The notes under the pieces are model-generated. The model was not told the DNA's origin and made no database searches. It worked only from the letters and a program-made list of their open reading frames with translations. A program made the translations under genes and the position numbers. A stretch of 23,779 bases of DNA from Baffinella frigidus. Lineage: Eukaryota > Cryptophyceae > Cryptomonadales > Baffinellaceae. Below are positions 8,701-15,704 of the stretch, piece by piece (the stretch's first letter is position 1; each line of letters starts with the position of its first letter). The DNA lies in contig MU646458.1 in assembly GCA_026770585.1 (NCBI GenBank), positions 411,655-435,433 on the forward strand, read 5' to 3'.

Positions 8701-11700
8701 CCCCCCCGGCATTTTTTGTTCTGTCTCACACGAACTCGACTCGCCGTAAAACGCGTTTCAGTGATGCGGTGGATCTGTCGGTCGTGAACAAAGCTCTCTC
8801 TCTCTCTCTCTTACACACACACAGAGAAAGAGAGAGACACACACACTCTCTCTCTCTCGCCCCCCCTCTGGCGCTCACTCTCCCTCTCTCTGCGAGCAGG
8901 GTCCGCTAGGCGATGCACACCTTGCCGGGGAGGAGTACTGCCGCAAAGCTGGAATGGGTCTCACCTCCGTCCGCCCTACGTCCTTCCACACCAACTTTGT
9001 AAGCCGCCCCTACACCCGAACTCCTGAACCCTGAATCCTGAACCCTGAACTGGAACCCGAGACCCAAAACCCTAAACTCTAAACCCTGCACCCGAAAACC
9101 AAAACCCAAAACCCAAAACCATCAAACCTAAACCCGAAACCTGAAACCCTGAACCCTGAACCCGAACCCCAGGAGAAGTACGACGTGGGAAGCATTGCGG
9201 CAGAGTCGGTCTTCCGCTCGCCCCTCGGGCTCACCGCGAAAGTCAACTGGGTCCACTGCAGGTCAGAGAACATTCTACAACATTATAATTGCACCCCCGC
9301 CGAGGCAGTGTACGAAAAAAAAATCCTAATCTTAGGGGGGGGGTCTTCCGCTCGCCCCTCGGGCTCACCGCAAAAGTGAACTGGGTCAACTGCAGGTTGC
9401 GAGCCCCCCCATAACTTTTGAAAACCACTGCCTTGAAGGGGAATAGACTTTTGGCGATCCCTTTGGAGACTCTGGCGTGGTCCCCACTCCACTGCTAGGG
9501 CAAATTTTCTGTATTAGTCAACTCAAGGCGAAAATCGGAAATCAAAGTACACCGAACGTGTATCCGTTTCTGAAGTTGACAGATTTGTGGGGGTGTTGAC
9601 TTTTACAAAATCTCCGGAGTCGCAGTGCACTCTAATCCGGGAAAACGTATTTTTCTTCTAAAAATCTGCAAGGAAAATTACCACTCAAAGGTCACGTCCC
9701 GGAGCATTTGTGCAGTAATATTCATGCAGATTTTTGAAAGACAAGTACTTGTTCCCGGATAAACTCGAGGCTGGAAGAAGAACTATGTTAAAACCCTGGT
9801 CTAACCCTGGTCTACTGGTCTAGTGACGTTGCAGTAAAGCATGAACGCATGCAGGGACATCGGGTAAATGGTCTGCGTGGTGACCTTTCAAACACGCAGG
9901 GACATAGGGTACGTGGTGACCTTGCACACCATTCGGTGACTTTTGATGAAAGCGTCGGTGAGGTTTTATTAATTCTTCCAAAACACGCAGGGACATTGGG
10001 TACGTGGTGGCCTTTCACACCATTCGGTGACTTGTGATGAAAGCTTCGGCGACCTTTCACTGAAGCGTCAAAACACGCAGGGAAATTGGGTACGTGGTAG
10101 CATCGCCCGCCAGCAAACGCCTCTTTTCTGAAGCCCTCCCGCCTCACGTCGAGCGATCCAATCGTCTATGATCCTTATGACGGAGGTCTGTGTTGACGTC
10201 AATTCTTCAAAACACGCAGGGACATTTGGTACGTGGTAACGGCGCTGCTGGCACGTGGGGTGGTAGGAATGATCTACTGGTCTAGTGACGTTTCATTGGG
10301 CATCAAAGCGACGTTTCACAGGTCGTTGCATTGAACATCAAAGCGACGTTTTAGCGACGTTTCATTGAACATGAAAGCATGCTGGCGACCTTTCACTAAA
10401 TCTTCAAACCACACAGGGACATTGGGTACGTGGTAGCAGCGCTGCTGGCATCTCCCATCTCACCTGAAGCCCTCGCGGCCCGCTTCGAGGTTGTCGAGGT
10501 CCGCTCCCTACCAATCCCATGCGGAAACAGATTCGATGGTTGGGGTGTCGGTCAATAACATGTCTTTGCCCGCCAGCAAGCGCCCCTCTCCTGAAGCCTT
10601 CCAGGCGCAGTTGGAGGTTGTCGAGGTCCGATCCCTGCCAATCTACCACTCGAGGCGGACCGTGGCCTTTGCTTACAATCTACAAGTGGGTGCTCAAAAC
10701 CTGTTCGGGAGGGTGTGTACGGCAATTGGTCACGTCCGCCAGCAAATGCCTTTCTCTCCTGAAGCCCTCGAGGCACGCTTCCAAGTTGTCGAGGTCTGAT
10801 CCTAGCTCTGTCTGAGTAAAACTGGACTCGCCATAAATGTATTTTCGTTGCACTTTTGTACTGGATTTCCTGCTCTATATGTATTTGATGGCGAGCAAAG
10901 TTTTACGCGCCTCGAAGCATGGTACGAGGTTGTCCATGATTCGAGGTTGTCGTGGTCCGCTCCCTGCCCAACCACTCGTTGGGCTTCGAGGGTTTCGGAT
11001 TTGAATTTGGAGGTTGATTCTGGGGTGTTACGTGACTAAATTTACACCAGAAAATTATTAAAGTTAATTATCTCTGGGCAAGTTGACTTTTAGTGAAAGG
11101 TCCATGGTCCACCGTGTGGGTACTAGCTCTGCCTTGAGGTTTGCTGACTGTTCTTAAGTTGACATGCCGGGCGTGTAGTGCAAATCCGTCAACTTTGGGG
11201 CAGAAAAGAGCCCGGTCTCACCAAATTGGTGAAACCAAATAGACTGAGACAGGGCTAGATCTGCTCCTGCAGAGAAGCACTCGTGAATGTCCCCAAAGAC
11301 CCGTTACCGTGTCGGGTCTTTGGGGGCATTCACATTTATTCATAGCCAGGTGTCTCGCTATTCATAGCCTACACCCTAACCCTTCATCATTTTCATAGCC
11401 AGACACCTGGCTATGAATTAATGTGCCCGGAAAGGGCCTTCCGAGGGAGGAATCAGCAGACCAAGTTCACCTTGGAGGACAACCGAATCTGTTCCACTAA
11501 TTCGCTCTCCCAAATCATGAGGGGGCCTAACTTCATCGTGGCTGCCCCGACACGTATCTCTCCAATGAAATCACAGGAGCAGGATATTGATGCATCTTTC
11601 TTACGAGACTCGACTGATGGGTGGCCCACAGGCGACGAGACCAGCGAGCAGAGATTCCCGTGAGTTGAATCGCGGCCTGTTACCAGGATACGGGCTCAGA

Positions 11701-13528
11701 AAGCAGCACGGCGTCAACTCACGGGTGGCCCTGCTTTCTTCAGAGATTAAACTCAAGGGTGGCACATGTGCCACATGACACACAGGCTACCAAAGTCAAA
11801 GTCTGAGAGTTAAAGTCTTCGATGCACAGGTTACGGACCCGGCGAGCAGGACTTTCTCGGCGGGTAAGACTACCAACTTGGGGCTGGTGGGCGTCTGTCC
11901 TCGCGTCTCCCCCTGCACTGGTCTAGCGCAACAAAACATGATGCAGTTTTCTTCAGAGATTCAACGCAAGGGTTGTACACAGGTTACGGGCCCGGCGCGC
12001 CGCGATTCCGGTGAGCTGAATCTCGGCCTGTTGCCACCTGTAGAGATTTACTTGACCCTTAAATGAACCCTGGACCTCATCTTCACAGGTTACGGGCCCG
12101 GCGAGCAGCACCCTGTCGGCGGGCGAGATGGCCGCGATGCTCTCTGAGGAGCTTGGCCGCCCTGTGCGCTATGAAGAGGTGTCGCTCTAACCCCGAAATA
12201 CGAAACACGGAACATGATACCCGAAATCTGGAACACGAAACACGACACCCGAAACCCCGTGGGATGCTCTCTGATGAGCGTGGGCGGCCTGTGCGCTGTG
12301 CTAAGCCCGAAACATGATACCCGAAACACGAAACACGAAAACCTGAAACACGAAATACGAAAACCGAAACACGAAACACGAAACCCCGTGGGGAGCTCTC
12401 TGAGGAGTTGGGGAGGCCCGTGCACTATCAAGAGGTCACCCGAAACCCGAACCTCCCCGACCGCCACCACCATCTCTCGCCATTCTGAGCCCTGACCCCT
12501 GATACCGAATTCCTTAACACGAAACCCGAAGCACCAAACACGAAACACGTTCGCTATGAAGAGGTCGCTCGAATCCCGAAACCCGAAACCAGAAACCAGA
12601 AACCAGAAACCCGAAACCAGAAACTCGAAATCAGAAACCCGCGGAGGCGTCGCAGAACCGTGCATCCAGCTTAATTAAAAGAAAAAATGCCTCTACACTC
12701 TACTCCCTAATCCGACACCCTAAACCCTGAACTCTAATCCCACAACCATGAACCCTACACTCCACACCAGGTGCCCGCCCCCCCCTTCCCGGAGTACGAA
12801 GCACTCTGGACGTTCCTGAAAGCAGGGGGCTTCGATCACTCCTCCGACGCCGTCGCCCGCCTCACGGTCTTTCCCCCGAACCCGAAACCATAAAACCTAA
12901 ACCCTGCGCCCTGATCCCTACACCCAAAACCCTGAACCCTCTTGCCCCTCCCCCCCCCCCCNNNNNNNNNNNNNNNNNNNNNNNNNNNNNNNNNNNNNNN
13001 NNNNNNNNNNNNNNNNNNNNNNNNNNNNNNNNNNNNNNNNNNNNNNNNNNNNNNNNNNNNNNNNNNNNNNNNNNNNNNNNNNNNNNNNNNNNNNNNNNNN
13101 NNNNNNNNNNNNNNNNNNNNNNNNNNNNNNNNNNNNNNNNNNNNNNNNNNNNNNNNNNNNNNNNNNNNNNNNNNNNNNNNNNNNNNNNNNNNNNNNNNNN
13201 NNNNNNNNNNNNNNNNNNNNNNNNNCACCACCACCACCTCCTCCACCCCTTGGCAACCCACCTCTTGGTCCTTGCCTCCCTCCCCCCTTCCCCCACCTCC
13301 TGGTCTCCTCTTGGTTATTCCCGCCCCGCCCGCCTCACAGTCTCCCTCCAACCCCTAGACCCAAACCCCAAACCCCAAACCCCAAACCCCAAACCCCAAA
13401 CCCCAAACCCCAAACACCAAACACCAAACACCAAACACCAAACCCCAAACCCTAAACAGGGAGAGGAACCGCTCGGCATGCGGGAGGTAGTGCGCGCGCT
13501 GCGTGCCGAGCTGCAGCCGTCAACTTAA
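5726..13528 (+). CDS. NmrA-like NAD(P)-binding protein, 11 exons, 311 aa
   Basis: Atypical short-chain dehydrogenase (NmrA-like): a Rossmann-fold protein expected to bind NAD(P) as a redox sensor or reductase; substrate unknown. Exons: 5726-5808, 6089-6212, 6612-6695, 7849-7926, 8053-8094, 8900-8998, 9173-9261, 10417-10498, 12089-12178, 12771-12866, 13460-13528. Every intron is GT..AG and all phases agree; the total is 936 nt including TAA. Motifs in order: LVLGATGNVGR (dinucleotide-binding GxxGxxG, residues 13-23), RIFLCMPQ (90-97), VRLSSCGID (124-132), GPLGDAHLAGEEY (138-150), VRPTSFHTNF (161-170), VHCRDIG (197-203, like the family VDVRDIA), VTGPASSTLS (228-237), LGRPVRYEE (249-257), GGFDHSSDAVARLTG (276-290). 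Length is normal for the family. The ATG at 5726 is placed as usual before the first beta strand. Introns hold fold-backs, heptamers and partial exon copies; intron 10 contains the N gap. The protein motifs make it an NmrA-like member with high confidence; the exact function is inferred. Confidence 0.92.
5881..6004 (+). pseudogene. Tandem duplicate of intron 1 end plus exon 2 start
   Basis: A unit of about 124 bases beginning GATCCCC recurs at 6005-6139. Both copies contain CAACCTCGGCAG as acceptor, followed by GCTCGTG and the coding start (RLVLLAGAGR here, RLVFLAGAGR in the used copy at 6089). This upstream copy has an intact acceptor (exon from 5954) but no donor before the next copy begins, so the second copy is the one that joins correctly to exon 3. 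Confidence 0.85.
6333..6498. mobile_element. Fold-back element in intron 2
   Basis: Imperfect terminal inverted repeats: GGTAGTTTCCCTACGG near 6353 pairs with CCGTAGGCGAAACTACC near 6463. Flanking GGAAACTCCTGGAAAG pairs with CATTTTCGGGAGTTTTAC. A perfect inner pair is CCTAGGACCTCCT (6407-6419) with AGGAGGTCCTAGG (6445-6457). No open frame. It is a MITE-like hairpin element. Confidence 0.75.
6772..6791. other. 20-base perfect palindrome in intron 3
   Basis: CGGGGTCGGATCCGACCCCG reads the same on both strands. It lies 76 bases after the intron 3 donor. Function is unknown. Confidence 0.85.
6949..7345. mobile_element. Inverted-repeat element in intron 3
   Basis: ATGCAATTTAAAC with a following TTTTTGCTA near 6951-6977 pairs with TTTTATGCTA and GTTTAAATTGCAT on the opposite strand near 7320-7344. 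A second nested pair is ACTACGCGGGA (7054-7064) with TCCCGCGTAGT (7308-7318). Probably a decayed fold-back element of about 400 bases. Open frames inside are short and not convincing. Confidence 0.55.
7567..7728 (+). pseudogene. Broken copy of exons 4 and 5 lacking their intron
   Basis: 7567-7614 reads AMSADGMRAYGEAVVE in the frame of exon 4 (ALSADEMRAYSEAVVD), with several synonymous differences. Unrelated sequence follows to 7680. Then 7681-7725 reads AGLAWLVRLSSCGID and stops at TGA. In the used gene these residues are split by the 126-base heptamer intron at 7927-8052; here the two sides are directly joined at the exact splice point. It is either a processed copy or a copy that predates the intron. 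Confidence 0.85.
7927..8052 (+). repeat. Heptamer-built intron 4
   Basis: Almost the whole intron consists of CCCGAAA, CCCGGAA and CACCGAA units in separate homogeneous runs, between donor GTAACCC and acceptor GAAACCAG. The repeat phase is seven bases throughout. Confidence 0.9.
8109..8237 (+). repeat. Dispersed repeat B, copy 1 (intron 5)
   Basis: Matches 19747-19877 along its length: AGAGATTG, ATTGCCAAACNACCAGCGTC, CATGC, ATTGTGC, and CCGGATGGATTCTA then CTCCACCTCCTA. Two widely separated copies in one window indicate a dispersed element. No coding frame is shared. Confidence 0.85.
8509..8674. mobile_element. Fold-back element in intron 5
   Basis: Arms TTAAATATCATCCGGGCGAG and GTATTTACAATGAATACGA near 8510-8546 pair with TCGTATTTATCATAAGTAC and CTCGCCGCGATGAAATATTT near 8638-8674. 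Imperfect arms of about 45 bases around a loop of about 90. MITE-like, without open frame. Confidence 0.75.
8794..8892. repeat. CT / CACA / GAGA microsatellites
   Basis: Compound simple repeat (CT)n, (CA)n, (GA)n, (CT)n immediately upstream of exon 6. The polypyrimidine runs sit where the polypyrimidine tract of the acceptor at 8899 should be. Confidence 0.9.
9005..9172 (+). repeat. Heptamer-rich intron 6
   Basis: CCCTGAA, CCCAAAA, CCCGAAA and CCTAAAC units fill the intron from donor GTAAGC to acceptor ACCCCAG. Confidence 0.9.
9343..9395 (+). pseudogene. Copy of the 3' half of exon 7
   Basis: Reads VFRSPLGLTAKVNWVNC with only three base differences from exon 7 (two synonymous, one His to Asn). 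It keeps the donor CAG|GT at 9396, and a possible acceptor CTTAG precedes it at 9335 before a G run. It could act as an alternative exon half or be a decayed duplicate. Confidence 0.85.
9413..9480 (+). repeat. Dispersed repeat copy 2 (intron 7)
   Basis: Same element as 3287-3352: GAAAACCACTGCC, GACTTTTGGCGATCCC and CTCTGGCGTGG in the same order. Confidence 0.8.
9855..10260 (+). pseudogene. Five copies of the exon 8 acceptor and start
   Basis: Copies begin at 9855, 9900, 9991, 10081 and 10220. Each follows CATGCAG or ACACGCAG and starts GGACAT.GGGTA or a close variant, the first bases of exon 8 (coding RDIGYVV). The first has TAA in the fourth codon. Those at 9900 and 9991 diverge after GTGGT. 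The copy at 10220 keeps VTALLA. The intact exon is the sixth, at 10417, which also keeps the correct donor and phase. Confidence 0.9.
10569..10793 (+). pseudogene. Two further copies of the exon 8 end
   Basis: 10569-10624 and 10735-10793 contain CGCCAGCAA, CTCCTGAAGCC and TTGTCGAGGTC, matching the SPEALAARFEVVE end of exon 8 including its donor. Both share a CGCCAGCAAACGCC-like variant with the copy at 10081 but not with the used exon, so they form a sub-family. A last fragment with GAGGTTGTC lies near 10925-10965. Confidence 0.85.
11060..11120 (+). repeat. Dispersed repeat C, copy 1
   Basis: AAAGTTA followed by TGGGCAAGTTGACTTTT and ACCGTGTGG recurs at 13947-14012 (TGGGCAAGTTGACTTTTGAT, ACCGCGTGG). 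It adjoins MITE-like element A. Confidence 0.65.
11123..11258 (+). mobile_element. MITE-like element A, copy 2 (intron 8)
   Basis: Terminal repeats CTAGCTCTGCCTTGA at the left and TGAGACAGGGCTAG at the right, internal GTTGACATGCCGGGCGTG and CAACTTTGGGGCAGAAAAGA. Clearly homologous to 4770-4914. A lone end CTAGCTCTGTCTGA sits at 10803. Confidence 0.8.
11283..11333. other. Strong 21-bp hairpin in intron 8
   Basis: Left arm 11283-11303 (GTGAATG...GACCCG) and right arm 11313-11333 (CGGGTC...CATTCAC) are complementary over 21 positions, with a single G.T-type mismatch and a nine-base loop. The length resembles small-RNA hairpins, but it may equally be a fold-back remnant. Confidence 0.8.
11338..11418. 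other. Second inverted repeat in intron 8
   Basis: ATTCATAGCCAGGTGTCT (11338-11355) and AGACACCTGGCTATGAAT (11401-11418) are perfect reverse complements, 18 bases with a 45-base interval. It lies directly next to the 21-bp hairpin. Confidence 0.85.
11632..12010 (+). pseudogene. Three copies of the exon 9 start in intron 8
   Basis: Blocks start after CACAG at 11632, 11830 and 11983 and encode ATRPASRDS, VTDPASRTFSAG and VTGPARRDS, parallel to VTGPASSTLSAG of exon 9. Each is followed by a good donor (GTGAGT at 11660, GTAAGA at 11864, GTGAGC at 12011), much shorter than the used exon (12089-12178). Flanking sequence with TTTCTTCAGAGATT also repeats, so the unit is about 150-200 bases and includes intron. 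Confidence 0.85.
12186..12640 (+). repeat. Heptamer arrays of intron 9
   Basis: Runs of CACGAAA, CCCGAAA, CCAGAAA and CCCTGAA-like units, interleaved with copies of the exon 9 end. A further short array at 12710-12770 leads into acceptor CACACCAG. Confidence 0.9.
12263..12571 (+). pseudogene. Three copies of the exon 9 end in intron 9
   Basis: 12263-12300 matches the MLSEELGRPVR part with changes (MLSDERGRPVR). 12393-12434 reads ELSEELGRPVHYQE and keeps a donor GTCACC. 12549-12571 keeps VRYEEV only. The middle copy differs from the used exon mostly at synonymous positions (for example CGC to AGG, CTT to TTG), so it seems to have been coding after it diverged. Confidence 0.85.
12962..13225. 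other. Assembly gap (264 N)
   Basis: Unknown bases inside intron 10, starting after a C homopolymer. Sequence on both sides is heptamer-rich or C-rich, so the true length of the intron is unknown. Confidence 1.
13327..13353 (+). pseudogene. Short copy of the exon 10 end
   Basis: CGCCCGCCTCACAGTCTCCC after the gap matches CGCCCGCCTCACGGTCTTTC at the exon 10 / intron 10 boundary (12853-12872), including the following C-rich heptamers. The donor G is changed, so it is not usable. More of the copy may lie in the gap. Confidence 0.55.
13360..13459 (+). repeat. CCCCAAA / CACCAAA heptamers of intron 10
   Basis: Homogeneous run of CCCCAAA followed by a run of CACCAAA, ending in acceptor CTAAACAG before exon 11. 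Confidence 0.95.
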
Positions 13529-13652
13529 GAGAAACGGCAACTTAAGATCGAGAGATAAAGTGACTTGACTTGAGAGGGCGTGAGACCCGAGGCGGGCAAT
13601 CTCGAAAGCTCCAATGGCTCCAATGGCTCAGGAGGAAGGAGTAGAGGGGCTA

Positions 13653-13749
13653 CTCGCTCATAAGAAAGCACCCCCCCCGGGACCATCATAGGGCCCTTGG
13701 CATAGGCCTACTGCAGGGTCCTAGGGGGTGGCGCTTTCTTATGAGCGAG
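13653..13749. mobile_element. Fold-back element family F, copy 1
   Basis: Perfect terminal inverted repeats CTCGCTCATAAGAAA (13653-13667) and TTTCTTATGAGCGAG (13735-13749), with a C/G-rich interior containing GGACCATCATAGGG and GGGTCCTAGG. Same family as 14216-14316. Confidence 0.85.
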
Positions 13750-13946
13750 GTTCCCCTGTACAGGGGTTACTCGCTACGCTCCAGTGAGAGAGAAAAGTGC
13801 GTTTATTACTGATCGAAACCGACATGGCCACCATGTATCCCCTGCCGGTAAATGTGTGGCCTCGCTTCACACGGTGGACTACGAGGGATTTTGGGGGGCC
13901 AGATTTCGGGGGGTAACGTGAACCATTTGCATTAGGGCAGCCTCAA

Positions 13947-14012
13947 AGTTACTTGTTTATGGGCAAGTTGACTTTTGATGACAGATTTGTAGTCAACCGC
14001 GTGGCTGCGTGT
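13947..14012 (+). repeat. Dispersed repeat C, copy 2
   Basis: Shares TGGGCAAGTTGACTTTT and the ACCG.GTGG end with 11060-11120. The surrounding 13750-13945 is unique sequence with no gene seen. Confidence 0.65.
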
Positions 14013-14053
14013 CCTTGTTGGAGTACCACTGCATGTAACCTCTGCAGGATTTA

Positions 14054-14138
14054 CTCGAAATTAAGGACACGCACCGCCCCTAAGGTGGTACTAGCCCTAC
14101 CTTAGGGCCCTAGGGAGGTGCGAGTCCTTATTTGCGAG
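14054..14138. mobile_element. Fold-back element family F, divergent copy 2
   Basis: Ends CTCGAAATTAAGGACACGCA and TGCGAGTCCTTATTTGCGAG are imperfect inverted repeats, with CTAGCCCTACCTTAGGGCC inside. The left end is repeated alone at 14329-14355, and a right end alone (CTTCCTTTTGAGCGAG) sits at 14180-14195. Confidence 0.7.
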
Positions 14139-14215
14139 TAACCCCTGAACAGACTACTGTAGGTTCGTTGGGGGGTGCGCTTCCTTTTGAGCGAGGTACA
14201 GGGGTACAGGGATAC

Positions 14216-14316
14216 CTCGCTCATAAGAAACTGCCCCCCCCCCCTAGGACCACCATAGGACCCCAGGCATGATCCTACTGTAGGGTCCTAGGGAAAGGCG
14301 GTTTCTTATGAGCGAG
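14216..14316. mobile_element. Fold-back element family F, copy 3
   Basis: CTCGCTCATAAGAAA at 14216-14230 and TTTCTTATGAGCGAG at 14302-14316, perfect inverted repeats. The interior GGACCACCATAGGACCCC matches copy 1. Flanks TAC and GTACCCCTG suggest insertion next to or into related sequence. Confidence 0.85.
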
Positions 14317-14339
14317 GTACCCCTGTAGCTCGAAATTAA

Positions 14340-14580
14340 GGACACGCACCGCCTTAGGGTCTTCCATCTGCGCTCCATGGAACAAATGCAACAGAGGTTT
14401 CTCATGCGGTTTATACATGCCGGACTGCGAGAAGGCCTGGCCGCAGGTCTCGCTCCACGCCATGCATTTTTTGGAGCTCTATGCAGGGTTGCCGCACGCC
14501 AGCTCAATCGTGCTGTCTTTGCAAGAAGAGCACCATGATCCCATTCCCCCGAATGTAGGTCCTTCAGGTTTTTCGAGCTG
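14340..14580 (-). other. Cys-rich open stretch on minus strand, possibly a broken gene
   Basis: On the minus strand 14463-14341 starts with ATG and reads MAWSETCGQAFSQSGM followed by YKPHEKPLLHLFHGAQME, which loosely recalls a C2H2 zinc-finger linker. Just upstream in the same direction an open stretch reads GSWCSSCKDSTIELACGNPA before a TAG. It may be a decayed gene fragment or chance; spacing does not fit a complete finger. It lies directly upstream of the WD40 gene on the other strand. Confidence 0.2.
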
Positions 14581-14589
14581 CCAACATAG

Positions 14590-15494
14590 GCGGTCGCGAG
14601 CGGGGCGTTGCACAGGGTGGGGGCCGCGCACGACGGAACTGGTGCGTGCATCTACGGGGTGCCCGGTCTGGGTCACCCACTGGTGGTGCAGGAAGGATGC
14701 CCGGTAGTGGCGCACACGGAGGGGCTACGCGCGGTGGTTTTCTCGCCGTGCGGACCGAGGCTTGCCGCCGGGGGGTTGGACTACACAGTGATCCTGTGGG
14801 ACGCTCAGACAGGCGAGGCGGCACATCGCATGTCGGGACACTGTGATCGTGTCGTCTCTGTCTCCTTCTCGGCGGATGGGGCGCGGCTGGCGAGCGGAAG
14901 TTTCGATGCGTCCGTTCGCGTCTGGGGCGTGACAACTGGGGCGTTGCTCCGTACGATACCAGACGCTCACAAGATTTCCGTGTACTGCGTGTACTTTTCT
15001 CCTACAAACAATCGAATAATCGCTACCTCGGGATACACGCAGTGTTCTCTGTGGGACGTCGACACCGGCCACAGGATCAGGATTGTTGGGGGGAATTGTG
15101 TTCGGTGTTTTCACCGGACGGACGCACGATCGCGACCACCAACTCCGCACATCACATGCTCTTGGTCAATGCTGAGACGGGAGAATTGGTGTCCAGCATG
15201 GTCGGCCACCAGCGATTGGTTGTGTCGGCCTCGTTCTCGGTCGACGACGGGAGCAAGCTCGCCTCGGGCAGCGTCGACGGCACTTGCAAGGTGTGGGATC
15301 TGTCGACCGGGGCGCTCCTCCGGACCATTGAGGTTGGAACAGCGGTCTGGTCTGTGACGTGGGGGCGAGACTGGGTGCGGGACACGCAGAGGGGCGTGGC
15401 TTTCGCGATGGGGCACCACCCGCGGCTCGGGGCGGCGTCTCAGGTTTCAGAGCTGGAGCCGGGGCTGCTTCAGATGATCCTGGACCGGGTGTGA
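14590..15494 (+). CDS. WD40-repeat protein, frameshifted; 5' end uncertain
   Basis: A beta-propeller scaffold protein; partner unknown. Frame 1 runs from about 14590 (after a TAG that is also a possible acceptor AG) to the G6 run at 15088-15093; frame 3 then continues to TGA at 15492. Four repeats end in the usual Trp-Asp position: VILWDAQTGE, VRVWGVTTGA (Trp-Gly variant), CSLWDVDTGH and, after the shift, CKVWDLSTGA. Between the last two lies a Trp-less repeat (SVFSPDGRTIATT, LLVNAETGE). The typical SFSADGARLASGS strands precede them. A sixth half repeat and LEPGLLQMILDRV close the protein. One extra G in the run restores the frame, so a sequencing or assembly error is likely; a recent pseudogene is possible. 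No convincing ATG precedes repeat 1, so an upstream exon is probably missing. No introns are needed within the block, unlike the neighbouring genes. Confidence 0.85.
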
Positions 15495-15700
15495 CGGTCG
15501 GGGCAATCCAGTGTGCGAGCCCGAATCCTCTCTGTACGTCTTGAGGGTCGTGAGGGCATAATAACAAGACGCAGCTGCAACGAAACTAGGACGCTGGAGT
15601 CTTGAATACATCGTGGGCATAGCACAGAACTGGCGCAACAGCTGAAGCAGAGACGCAGCGAGCGCGCTCCTGAAACACACATCTTAAGTCGCAGCAACTT
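15495..15700. other. 3' flank of the WD40 gene
   Basis: No poly(A) signal is identified. Minus-strand open frames of about 75 codons cross this flank and the gene's 3' end; they have no recognisable features and are probably shadows. Confidence 0.5.
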
Positions 15701-15704
15701 TGGG

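Noticed and set aside
9849-10450. CRISPR-like array, because of the repeated ACACGCAGGGACAT
   Set aside because: Repeats are irregularly spaced, diverged and identical in kind to the start of exon 8; the host is eukaryotic.
12836-13351. Open frames across the N gap
   Set aside because: They are open only because N is not read as a stop.
14564-15567. Minus-strand frames opposite the WD40 gene
   Set aside because: They are shadows of the GC-rich coding frame; the plus-strand repeats explain the sequence fully.
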